From Deltaproteobacteria bacterium (GTDB lineage: Bacteria > UBA10199 > JADFYH01), in contig JADFYH010000009.1 in the NCBI GenBank assembly GCA_015233135.1, positions 1 to 64,000 on the forward strand: a DNA stretch of 64,000 bases, written 5' to 3'. Below are positions 16,420 to 23,638 of this stretch, in pieces; the first letter of the stretch is position 1; each line of letters starts with the position of its first letter. Position numbers and translations under genes: made by a program. The notes beneath the pieces are model-generated. The model made no database searches and was not told where the DNA came from. It saw only the letters and a program-made list of their open reading frames with translations.

Positions 16420-17975
16420 TGATTAACTTCGACCTCATTATTATCGGCGGTGGAATTAATGCTTGCGGAATGGCCAGAGATGCAAGTTTGCGGGGTTTAA
16501 AGGTCGCTGTAGTCGAAAAGAATGACTTGGCCTGTGCCGCTTCGGGCTACAATAGCCAGATGATTCATGGCGGCGTACGCTACCTCTTGGGGGATATGAA
16601 GACCACGAGACTGGCTTGCTTAGACTCGGGCTACATCCAAAAAATTGCTCCTTTTTTACTCTTTCGGATCCCCTTTTTATTTCCGGTTTTGGGAAATCCA
16701 AAATCCCTCTCCAAAAAATTATATTTAGAACTCCTGGAAACTTTTTTTGAGGCCTACGACCATTATGCCCCCTTAAAAAATGGCAAAAAGCATTGTCGCT
16801 TCAGCGCACAAGAATTGCTTCAACTGGAACCGGGCTTAAATCCAGGCCTAGTGGGAGGCATCAGTTTTGACGAGTGGGGGATTGATGCCCCTCGCCTCAC
16901 CGTACTGAATGCGAAGGATGCCCAAGAACATGGAGCTCAGATTTTCACTCACACCAAAGTGGTAGATCTTCTCAAAAAAGAGAATCAAATCCTCGGCGTA
17001 AAAGTTAAAGAACAGAGTACAGGAAAAACCCAGGAACTGTTTAGTAAAATTGTTTTCAACGTGGCTGGCCCCTGGATTCCCAGCATTGCAAAGAGTGCTG
17101 GGGTAGAAGTGAAGCTTCGTCCTGCAAAAGGCATTCATCTTTTATTGGATAGACAAATCATCCACAGTGCTGTCATGTCTAAGGCCATTGATGGGCGATC
17201 CATCTTCATGATGCCTTACCAAAACAGTACTATCCTCGGAACGACCGATGATGATTATTTTGGGGATCCAGACTTACTAGAAGCCACTCAAGACGAAGTG
17301 GAATATTTGCTCGAAGGGATAGAAAGCATCTACCCTAGCATCCGCCAGCATAAAATCATTGATACTTGGGCCGCACTTAGACCTACCTTGTATGAGCGTG
17401 GAAAATATGAAGATGATCTCACGCGCGAATATGAAATTTTTGATCACGAAAAACGGGATGGGCTGAAAGGATTTTTAACTATAGCCGGTGGTAAACTTGC
17501 CAGCTATCGGATCATGAGCGAAGAAGCAATAGATGCGGTTTGTAAAAAATTAAATTTGCAAACAAAATGCAGTAGTCACCTAAAACCGCTACCCGGCGCA
17601 GAGACTGAGTTGGATGTGGAAGATCTTGCAAAAGAAAAAAATATTCCTTTGCTTGCGGCTGCCCGTCTTTATTACCGACACGGAAACCGCGCAGAGCAAG
17701 TCTCAAAACTTTTCCCCTCTCAAAAAATAATCTGCGAATGCGACCCTGTTTTAGAAGCTGAAATCCGTTATGCTATTCGAGAAGAATGGGCTAAAAATTT
17801 CGAGGATGTGGCCCGCAGAACCCGATGGAGTCTTGGCCCTTGCCAAGGACAGCTTTGCTTACAAGCGGGAGCCAGAGTGATTGGAGAAGAATTGGGATGG
17901 TCAGAAAGTGAAACCCAGCTGGCCTTGGAAGAGTACGTTAAGTTGCGGAAGAAAAAAATGCGATGGGTCAATTAA
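16419..17975 (+). CDS. glpA: GlpA/GlpD-type FAD-dependent glycerol-3-phosphate dehydrogenase
   Basis: 518 residues, start codon again overlapping the previous stop by one base. N-terminal FAD-binding GGGINACG (10-17) and VVEKNDLACAASGYNSQMIHGGVRYL; SIFMMPYQNSTILGTTDDD; and a C-terminal cysteine module CECDPVLEAEIRYAI...RRTRWSLGPCQGQLC, the BFD-like [2Fe-2S]-type end seen in GlpA but not in short GlpD. It oxidises sn-glycerol-3-phosphate to dihydroxyacetone phosphate and feeds electrons to the quinone pool. Being last in a leucine-degradation operon is unusual. GlpB and GlpC partners are not in the window. Confidence 0.87.
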   Translation: MINFDLIIIGGGINACGMARDASLRGLKVAVVEKNDLACAASGYNSQMIHGGVRYLLGDMKTTRLACLDSGYIQKIAPFLLFRIPFLFPVLGNPKSLSKKLYLELLETFFEAYDHYAPLKNGKKHCRFSAQELLQLEPGLNPGLVGGISFDEWGIDAPRLTVLNAKDAQEHGAQIFTHTKVVDLLKKENQILGVKVKEQSTGKTQELFSKIVFNVAGPWIPSIAKSAGVEVKLRPAKGIHLLLDRQIIHSAVMSKAIDGRSIFMMPYQNSTILGTTDDDYFGDPDLLEATQDEVEYLLEGIESIYPSIRQHKIIDTWAALRPTLYERGKYEDDLTREYEIFDHEKRDGLKGFLTIAGGKLASYRIMSEEAIDAVCKKLNLQTKCSSHLKPLPGAETELDVEDLAKEKNIPLLAAARLYYRHGNRAEQVSKLFPSQKIICECDPVLEAEIRYAIREEWAKNFEDVARRTRWSLGPCQGQLCLQAGARVIGEELGWSESETQLALEEYVKLRKKKMRWVN

Positions 17976-18002
17976 CTGCGAAGCAACGAAATCACAAAGC
18001 TC

Positions 18003-18416
18003 TCAATCGCGCCTCTGTTTTTTTTCGTTCTTGTCTTCTTCCTTTTTCCGTTCTTCCTGTGCCTTTATTTTTCCTAATTTCCACTCATCGTCCTCCTGGC
18101 CTTCATTAAAGTAGCGTTCGTATTCTGCCAAACCGTACATTGCAGCCAAAAGACGCATGTACTTCGGATCATTCTTTTCATCTTTCGTATCTAAAATATT
18201 CCCAGGAAATACGATGCCATCAGAAAAAAGCTTCATGCCCGAAAAGGGTGCATTTTTATAATTAAAAATATCATCAATCGATTTTTTCAGTTCTTGTTGA
18301 ATTCGAGAACTTGCGGCATTGGGTGCAAGGCTTATTGCCTTCTGAGGGGCGGCTTCGTTGGGATTAATCGAGGGCGGAAGAGGCGGTTGCGCTGTTCCTT
18401 TAATTCGATCGACCAT
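18003..18416 (-). CDS. Hypothetical protein with Pro-rich N-terminus and charged tail
   Basis: 137 residues, not recognised. The first 35 residues are proline- and alanine-rich (GTAQPPLPPSINP), without a signal peptide. The middle is globular with aromatic residues (YMRLLAAMYGLAEYERYF), and the last 25 residues are nearly all Lys, Glu, Asp and Arg. It is followed upstream by two further small unknown genes in the same orientation, likely one unit. The short proline-rich start resembles those of the genes at 19099 and 26866. Confidence 0.55.
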   Translation of the reverse strand: MVDRIKGTAQPPLPPSINPNEAAPQKAISLAPNAASSRIQQELKKSIDDIFNYKNAPFSGMKLFSDGIVFPGNILDTKDEKNDPKYMRLLAAMYGLAEYERYFNEGQEDDEWKLGKIKAQEERKKEEDKNEKKQRRD

Positions 18417-18509
18417 ATAAGATACTCATTTCTATCATCGAGGTATTAAATAAAAAAAAGACCGAGCAGATTGGGAATTAACCAAAATAAACAGCTTTGC
18501 AAACTAAAA

Positions 18510-18785
18510 TCATTTTTTTTGTTGAAGTAGACGGTTGTGATCTTGAATGTGAGAGAGGTTTTTCAAATCCTGATGAGAAATTTGAAAGTTTTCATGCCCT
18601 TCACTTTCACTCTCTTTGGCGTATTTAATGGAGGTAGCCATGAGCCGAAAAACCTTATCATCAAGACCCGAGTAAATTAAATTGTAAAAGCGCTGCATCA
18701 CTTTGACTTGCTGTTCTTTGGGCAGTTTGGCGACTTCCAGCTTGAATTTATTCAAGATGGCTTCGTTGGCCACTTCATTGTTCAT
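18510..18785 (-). CDS. Hypothetical small helical protein
   Basis: 91 residues from the ATG at 18785, supported by a GGGAG site and an ATGA overlap with the upstream gene. Not recognised. It is predicted helical throughout, charged, with no cysteine, signal peptide or membrane segment (EEQ-type KLPKEQQVKVMQRFYNL). The overlap shows it is translated together with the 106-residue protein before it. A chaperone or adaptor role would fit such a size and composition, but nothing shows it. Confidence 0.55.
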   Translation of the reverse strand: MNNEVANEAILNKFKLEVAKLPKEQQVKVMQRFYNLIYSGLDDKVFRLMATSIKYAKESESEGHENFQISHQDLKNLSHIQDHNRLLQQKK

Positions 18786-19099
18786 ACAATCTCCCTTCCA
18801 AGGGCAGCATTGCATAAATTCCGAGTTTGTTCGGGGGACATATTTGGAGGAAGATATTCGGTTCCCCTTTCGAAGAGCGTGGCGGCAGAAGCATCAAGAA
18901 CAGGAGCCATGGGATTGGGCCCAAAGACACTAATTGTACGAACACCCGGAGGGGTCGAAGTTAGTTTTCCAAAACGCGCAGCATCAAAGCGTGAATCGGA
19001 GGGAGTGGTAGGAACTGTTGGAGCCCCAGGAGTGGACAGGTGAGGATCTCCTGTTGCAGGGACCAAAGCGGGGATAGAGGCTCTTTGAATAGGGGGCAT
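18782..19099 (-). CDS. Hypothetical Pro/Thr-rich small protein
   Basis: 105 residues from the second of two tandem ATGs, which is 9 bases from an AAGGAG site (19102 is the alternative). The first half is proline- and threonine-rich (GDPHLSTPGAPTVPTTPSD) and probably disordered; the second half has RTISVFGPNPMAPVLDASAA and an EQTRNLCNAAL helix. No signal peptide. Its stop overlaps the next start (ATGA). Not recognised. Confidence 0.5.
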   Translation of the reverse strand: MPPIQRASIPALVPATGDPHLSTPGAPTVPTTPSDSRFDAARFGKLTSTPPGVRTISVFGPNPMAPVLDASAATLFERGTEYLPPNMSPEQTRNLCNAALGREIV

Positions 19100-19323
19100 C
19101 ATTCTCTCCTTCTTAGCATTCTAACGGTATTTCAGTAATAATTAAAACACTCTTTTATCATTTAATAAGATTGTGGACTGGCATTTTTAACAAGATTTAA
19201 CTTCCCTAAGCTTTTAAGGTTTGAAGCCTTTTTGTTTGCGTCTCTCTCCCAATGCGATTATCGGGCAAACAGATACACTAATTGCTAACAAAATGACGAA
19301 ACCCCCATTTTTTTCGAGGTCTC

Positions 19324-19926
19324 ATGTCCCCGGTCTACAAACGCAAAGATCATTTCTATCAAAAGGCCAAGGGCGAAGGCTTGGCTTCCCGTGCCGTTTA
19401 TAAACTCGAAGAAATGGACAAACGCTTTCGTCTGCTGAGGCTCGGCTCACGGGTTCTGGAGTTGGGTTGTGCCCCAGGAGGCTGGTTACAATATATTGTA
19501 AAAAAAATTGGAACTACGGGTAAAGCCATAGGTGTAGATTTGCTTCCCTTAAAATTAAATTTTCCAAAGCATATTCAGCTGCTTGTTGGAGATATCCTCG
19601 ACTTAAAGATTCAAGATCAAATGATCCGCTTACTGGGTGAGAAAGCCGATGTGGTGCTTTCGGATCTATCCCCCAACCTGAGCGGAGTTCATTTTAGCGA
19701 TCACATCAAATCTGTCGAACTCTGTGAAAAAGCCCTGGAAGTGGCTCAAAAAACTCTAAAGCCCAATGGAGCCCTGGTAGTCAAAATTTTTCCTGGACAG
19801 GACTTAGAAAACTTCAAAAAGAAGCTCAAAGGCTATTTTGGTGAAATGAAACCTTTTATTCCGGAAGCAACACGAAAAAGTTCAAATGAACTTTATTTGG
19901 TGGGGAAATTTTTCAAGCAACTTTAA
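19324..19926 (+). CDS. rlmE: 23S rRNA 2'-O-methyltransferase RlmE
   Basis: 200 residues, the RrmJ/FtsJ length. SAM-binding LELGCAPGGW (46-55), VDLLPL, and the catalytic tetrad K27-D114-K154-E189 in SRAVYKL, VLSDLSPN, LVVKIF and SSNELYLV. It methylates the ribose of the A-loop uridine (U2552 in E. coli) late in 50S assembly. It stands alone. The 220-base gap before it (19103-19323) shows no clear promoter or RNA structure. Confidence 0.93.
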   Translation: MSPVYKRKDHFYQKAKGEGLASRAVYKLEEMDKRFRLLRLGSRVLELGCAPGGWLQYIVKKIGTTGKAIGVDLLPLKLNFPKHIQLLVGDILDLKIQDQMIRLLGEKADVVLSDLSPNLSGVHFSDHIKSVELCEKALEVAQKTLKPNGALVVKIFPGQDLENFKKKLKGYFGEMKPFIPEATRKSSNELYLVGKFFKQL

Positions 19927-21470
19927 GCCCTCCCCCCAGGTCCTTCTTCACGAAGGCCCATGCAGGTTCGGTAAAAGCGACCTTCTTTTATAGCCTCTCG
20001 AATTCCCTGAATGGCCACGTATAAATCTGGATTTTCTTTGATGAGCTCTTTGAGCTTTCTCTCATCATCGGGGTTGGCCAATTCAAAGCGTTGACCATTC
20101 ACAAATACCGACTCTACCCCCAACTGACCCACATCGCGCTCCAGGCCGGCTACTAATTCGTGGGCCCCCATTTCCAGGGCCTCGTCACCACTGGGAATGG
20201 GTAATCCATGATGCGAGGTACCGGAGTAATTGAGGCGATCCCCTTTTACGCGGATGTGCATGCCTGCACCATAGATGACGGCAGAGGCAAAAGCCGCCTG
20301 GGCTACCAGGTTGGAGGATTCGGCGTGGCCAGCATCATTAAACAAAACCGTATGTGCCTCGATGGCCTCACTGAAACTTTCCCAAGGAGCACCGCCCACT
20401 TCACTCTCTCCTTCACCGCCCTTTGATTTCGCACGGGCCATGCGCGCAGACATCGCCCGCCGCAAACTACTGAGCGCATCCCCCTCTTCTACCCCACTCC
20501 CTTCTTCCGTCTCCCCCTCTTCCACCAGGGCTTCTTCGGCCTCCAGCATGTCTTCGACTCCGTCTTTCGCGCCCATTTGTTTGGCCAACTTTTTCTGTTG
20601 AGCACTCATCCCCTGTGCAGTCTGTCCTGCCTTAGCGGTCTGGTTATTTTCCTGCTCCAGCGCAGTCTCCGCCGGCATTTCTTCTGCCAGAGCATTTTCA
20701 CCCGGCATCCCTTCCTGACCCTTAAGAAGTTTTTGGGTCATAATCATCAGCTGTTTTCCACGGGGCCCCACATCCATAAAGGCAGAATAGCCCTTGGGCA
20801 ACGGCATTTTTGAATCGCTCTTTTTCCAGGGGGCATCGGGATTGTCTTTGGTGAGACCTTGAGCCTGGGACCTTAACTTTAAAAGGGGATTTTCCTGAAC
20901 CTGGTTTCCCCGCGCCCTTTCGGCATTCTGTCCACGAGAGGCATCCTGACTTTTTAAAGTTTCCTCATGCTTGGCCATCCACTGTGAAACATCCTTCTGA
21001 CTGCCCGTTAATTGCCTAAATTGATTTTGACGACTGCGATTAATATCATCACTTTGCATCAAGAAGCCCTTTTCAACCATCTTCTGACGGGCCTCGCTCA
21101 TGTCGCGATTGTCTTGAGATTCTTGAGAGCTCTTATTCTCTTGAATATTATCCTGCTGAAGAGTTTCTGCTCCCTGCATGACCATATTGCTATTCATGTC
21201 GCTGAAGAGCTCGGTTTGAGAAAGGGAACTCTGAAGCAAGGATTGGCTTTGAGAGGTGGAAGGACTGTTACTCGGCGGAGGAGGCGGGGGAGCCTGATCG
21301 GACGAAGAAGTGGGCCTGTTAGTAGTTTGAGGGCTTGAATCCCTCGCAATTTGAGGCAAAGAACCTTGCGGACGGGCAGCGGTATCGCTTGTAGGACGAG
21401 GGGCATCACGGGGGGGGCCTGAAATATTACCCCCACCCCCCAACTGAAGTTTGAGAAAAGAGAGAATCAT
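19923..21470 (-). CDS. Hypothetical Ser/Gln/Pro-rich protein, 515 residues
   Basis: Not recognised. Residues 15-90 are low-complexity, rich in Pro, Ser, Thr and Gln with a poly-Pro tract; 90-330 are Gln-, Glu- and Lys-rich and likely coiled or disordered; from about 345 the chain looks folded (SFSEAIEAHTVLFNDAGH, MHIRVKGDRLNY, LGVESVFVNGQRFELANPDD). Only the C-terminal 170 residues seem globular. No signal peptide, though the first ten residues are hydrophobic. A long disordered head with a small C-terminal domain recalls ruler or hook-length proteins of export systems, but the motif T3S4 was not recognised. It converges with rlmE, overlapping by 4 bases. Confidence 0.55.
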   Translation of the reverse strand: MILSFLKLQLGGGGNISGPPRDAPRPTSDTAARPQGSLPQIARDSSPQTTNRPTSSSDQAPPPPPPSNSPSTSQSQSLLQSSLSQTELFSDMNSNMVMQGAETLQQDNIQENKSSQESQDNRDMSEARQKMVEKGFLMQSDDINRSRQNQFRQLTGSQKDVSQWMAKHEETLKSQDASRGQNAERARGNQVQENPLLKLRSQAQGLTKDNPDAPWKKSDSKMPLPKGYSAFMDVGPRGKQLMIMTQKLLKGQEGMPGENALAEEMPAETALEQENNQTAKAGQTAQGMSAQQKKLAKQMGAKDGVEDMLEAEEALVEEGETEEGSGVEEGDALSSLRRAMSARMARAKSKGGEGESEVGGAPWESFSEAIEAHTVLFNDAGHAESSNLVAQAAFASAVIYGAGMHIRVKGDRLNYSGTSHHGLPIPSGDEALEMGAHELVAGLERDVGQLGVESVFVNGQRFELANPDDERKLKELIKENPDLYVAIQGIREAIKEGRFYRTCMGLREEGPGGRA

Positions 21471-21484
21471 AATTTATTCCCGCA

Positions 21485-21506
21485 GGGGCAATTCATGAAT
21501 TGCCCC
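21485..21506. repeat. 22-bp perfect palindrome
   Basis: GGGGCAATTCA followed by its exact reverse complement, with one more G/C-type match partly extending it. It lies in the 79-base gap between the 515-residue gene and nagZ. No T-run follows, so it is more like a dispersed palindromic unit than a terminator. Confidence 0.65.
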
Positions 21507-21549
21507 TACACGGAGCTTATCACTGAATATCACTGCCCATTATCGCACA

Positions 21550-22638
21550 TCACCCCGAGAACTGTTGTGAAAAATCTGCTATTTTTTTCTGAATTTTTTG
21601 AATTCGCTGTAGAGAAAGCTGCCCCTGCTGTGAATTTTTAACTGACAAATCTATCCAGGCTTGAACTCGATTTAACACCTCTAAGCACACTTCTTCATAA
21701 CGACATACTAAGACAATATCTCCCCCCACTTCCAAAAAACGTACAGAGGCCTCAGAAATTCCCCATCTATCCGCAATGGCCTTCATATTAAAATCGTCAG
21801 AGATTAGCACCCCTTCGTAGCCCATTTGTTTTCGCAACAAATCGCCAATTATTTTTTTGGAAAGCGTCGCCGGCCATTCACTGTCCAAGGCCGGATACAT
21901 CACATGGGCGGTCATCAACATTTCAATTTTATTTTGAATGGCCGCTGCAAAGGGCAGCAATTCAAGGGTTTGCAGGCGCTTGAGAGCTTGATCCACTTGC
22001 GGCAATTCGAAGTGAGAATCTTTGGAAGTATCTCCATGTCCTGGAAAGTGTTTGCCACAGGGGATGATTCCCCCTTCGCGCAATCCGCGAATCATTTTCA
22101 AGGCACAATCCGCCACCGTTCGAGGATCCGAACTAAAAGCCCTGTCGCCGATAATAGGATTGATGGGATTCGTATCCACATCCAACACAGGGGCATAGTT
22201 GAGGTTGAAGCCCACTTCGCAGAGTTCACGGGCCATGAGTTTACCGATGGAATAGGGATTTATCCCCTCACCCTGACCCTCTCCCTCAAGGGGAGAGTGG
22301 ATTTTCTTTCCTCCCTCCCCCTCGACGGGGGAGGGTTGGGGAGAGGGTGAAAAATGCCCAATCTCCCTCGCCGTCGGAATTTTTGTAAAGGGCTCCGGCA
22401 AACGAAAAACACGCCCACCTTCATGATCGACCGAAATAATTAAGGGTAAACCTTTTTTAAAAGATTGTAGTTCCAGGTTCAGCTCTTTCAACTGGGCCTT
22501 GGATTCGATGTTGCGCTTGAATAAAATGACGCCGGCCAAATCGTGTTTTGAAACAAGGGTCTTGATCCAGTCGGGAGCGGTCAGACCCTCAAAACCAAAC
22601 ACGCATAATGAAGCTGCAGATATTTTGTGGGAATGCAT
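21550..22638 (-). CDS. nagZ: Beta-N-acetylhexosaminidase NagZ with an in-frame repeat insertion
   Basis: 362 residues, GH3 family. LIISVDHEGGRVFRL (67-81), the signature KHFPGHGDTSKDSH (196-209) containing the catalytic His-Asp dyad, and VLISDDFNMKAI with the nucleophile Asp282. NagZ removes GlcNAc from anhydromuropeptides in peptidoglycan recycling. Residues 97-125, between REIGHF and INPYSIGK, are low-complexity (SPVEGEGG, SPLEGEGQGEG) and correspond exactly to a palindromic repeat at 22264-22350. Removing them restores the usual NagZ spacing, so the insertion is probably tolerated in a surface loop. Confidence 0.93.
   Translation of the reverse strand: MHSHKISAASLCVFGFEGLTAPDWIKTLVSKHDLAGVILFKRNIESKAQLKELNLELQSFKKGLPLIISVDHEGGRVFRLPEPFTKIPTAREIGHFSPSPQPSPVEGEGGKKIHSPLEGEGQGEGINPYSIGKLMARELCEVGFNLNYAPVLDVDTNPINPIIGDRAFSSDPRTVADCALKMIRGLREGGIIPCGKHFPGHGDTSKDSHFELPQVDQALKRLQTLELLPFAAAIQNKIEMLMTAHVMYPALDSEWPATLSKKIIGDLLRKQMGYEGVLISDDFNMKAIADRWGISEASVRFLEVGGDIVLVCRYEEVCLEVLNRVQAWIDLSVKNSQQGQLSLQRIQKIQKKIADFSQQFSG
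22264..22350. repeat. Palindromic repeat, type B, inserted inside nagZ
   Basis: Two hairpins: CTCTCCC/GGGAGAG (22279-22285 with 22291-22297) and CCCTCCCCC/GGGGGAGGG (22313-22321 with 22327-22335), bounded by TCACCCT and AGGGTGA inverted ends. It keeps the nagZ frame open and adds about 29 residues. Confidence 0.88.
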
Positions 22639-22684
22639 ATTGACCTCGGAGAAAATGGGTAATAATTAGAATTCAAAATAAAAA

Positions 22685-23263
22685 ATGAAAACAAAATTTA
22701 AAAAAATCCTCTCTGCCTATGAAAAAAACGCACTCCCCGCTGAGGGCTTAAGGCCTTCGGCAGTTTTAGTGCCCTTGTTCAAAAAAGACAATCAAGATAC
22801 CCTCCTTTTTACCAAGCGCAATCAAAATGTCGCGCATCACAAAGGGGAAATCTGTTTCCCGGGTGGCATGATGGATGACACCGACAAAGACTTAATACAC
22901 ACTGCTTTGCGAGAGGTCTATGAAGAAGTGGGCATCCAACCCGAAGCGGTAGAAATATTGGGAAGCCTGGATGAAATCGTCACTCCCACCGGCTTTCACA
23001 TCACTCCCTTTTTGGGAATTTTTCCTTATCCTTATTCGTTCCAGGTCAACAAAGATGAAATTGATTTATTGCTCGAAATCCCCTTTGAGATTTTTTTGGA
23101 TTCTAAAAAGGTTAGTTATCAAGAAAGAACTTATTCGGGTAAAACCATCCAGATGCCTTTTTACCAATGGCAGGGACACACCATCTGGGGCGCGACTGGG
23201 CTTATTGTAAAACAAATAGTGGATTTGATTTTAAAAGTGGAGCAAGAGAAGCAGAGCGCCTAA
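22685..23263 (+). CDS. Nudix hydrolase, CoA-pyrophosphatase type
   Basis: 192 residues. The Nudix box spans about 60-84 (GGMMDDTDKDLIHTALREVYEEVGI: G...REVYEEVG), preceded by VAHHKGEICFPGG, the UPF0035 motif typical of NudL/YeaB-type coenzyme A diphosphatases. Those enzymes cleave CoA to 4'-phosphopantetheine and 3',5'-ADP. It is soluble. The start at 22685 is the only reasonable one; no strong ribosome site is seen. Confidence 0.88.
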   Translation: MKTKFKKILSAYEKNALPAEGLRPSAVLVPLFKKDNQDTLLFTKRNQNVAHHKGEICFPGGMMDDTDKDLIHTALREVYEEVGIQPEAVEILGSLDEIVTPTGFHITPFLGIFPYPYSFQVNKDEIDLLLEIPFEIFLDSKKVSYQERTYSGKTIQMPFYQWQGHTIWGATGLIVKQIVDLILKVEQEKQSA

Positions 23264-23287
23264 CTTTGTCATTGAATTAAAAAACTT

Positions 23288-23638
23288 ATGAAAAAAACAA
23301 TTCTCCTCCTTATTCTAATCGCCTTCGCCTCTTGCGCAGGTCGCACTCCGAACAATCATACGGCCGAGAAGATCATCAAACACTACTTTAAAAAATACGC
23401 CAAAAAATATCCCAATTCCGAATTTGGAAGAACTGCTGTAGAGAAAATCGAGATCAGTAGTGTCCAAGAAAACCAGAAAAATGTGGCCCATGCCCAGGCA
23501 AAGCTCATTTTGAGTAATGGGGAACAAGTTCCCATTCTCATGGGTTTTCTCTACAAGGCACCTCTGGGCTGGAGAGCTCAGGGTTGGGAGAAGCTAAGTC
23601 CAAAACTCCAGACCGCTGCGAATAGCTCTGCCAAGTAA
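23288..23638 (+). CDS. Putative lipoprotein
   Basis: 116 residues with a lipoprotein signal: MKK, a hydrophobic core, then FASC with lipid-modified Cys16, so it should be membrane-anchored. The mature part is small and basic, with HYFKKYAKKYP and two short strands (AHAQAKLILSNGE, ILMGFLYKAPLGW). Not recognised as a known family. Its last 101 bases overlap the 3' end of comEC on the other strand. Confidence 0.68.
   Translation: MKKTILLLILIAFASCAGRTPNNHTAEKIIKHYFKKYAKKYPNSEFGRTAVEKIEISSVQENQKNVAHAQAKLILSNGEQVPILMGFLYKAPLGWRAQGWEKLSPKLQTAANSSAK

Noticed and set aside
20208-20601. Plus-strand frames opposite the 515-residue gene
   Set aside because: Low-complexity shadow frames; the minus-strand gene has the longer frame.
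22264-22350. A CRISPR array
   Set aside because: The repeats are palindromic pairs without regularly spaced identical repeats and unique spacers.
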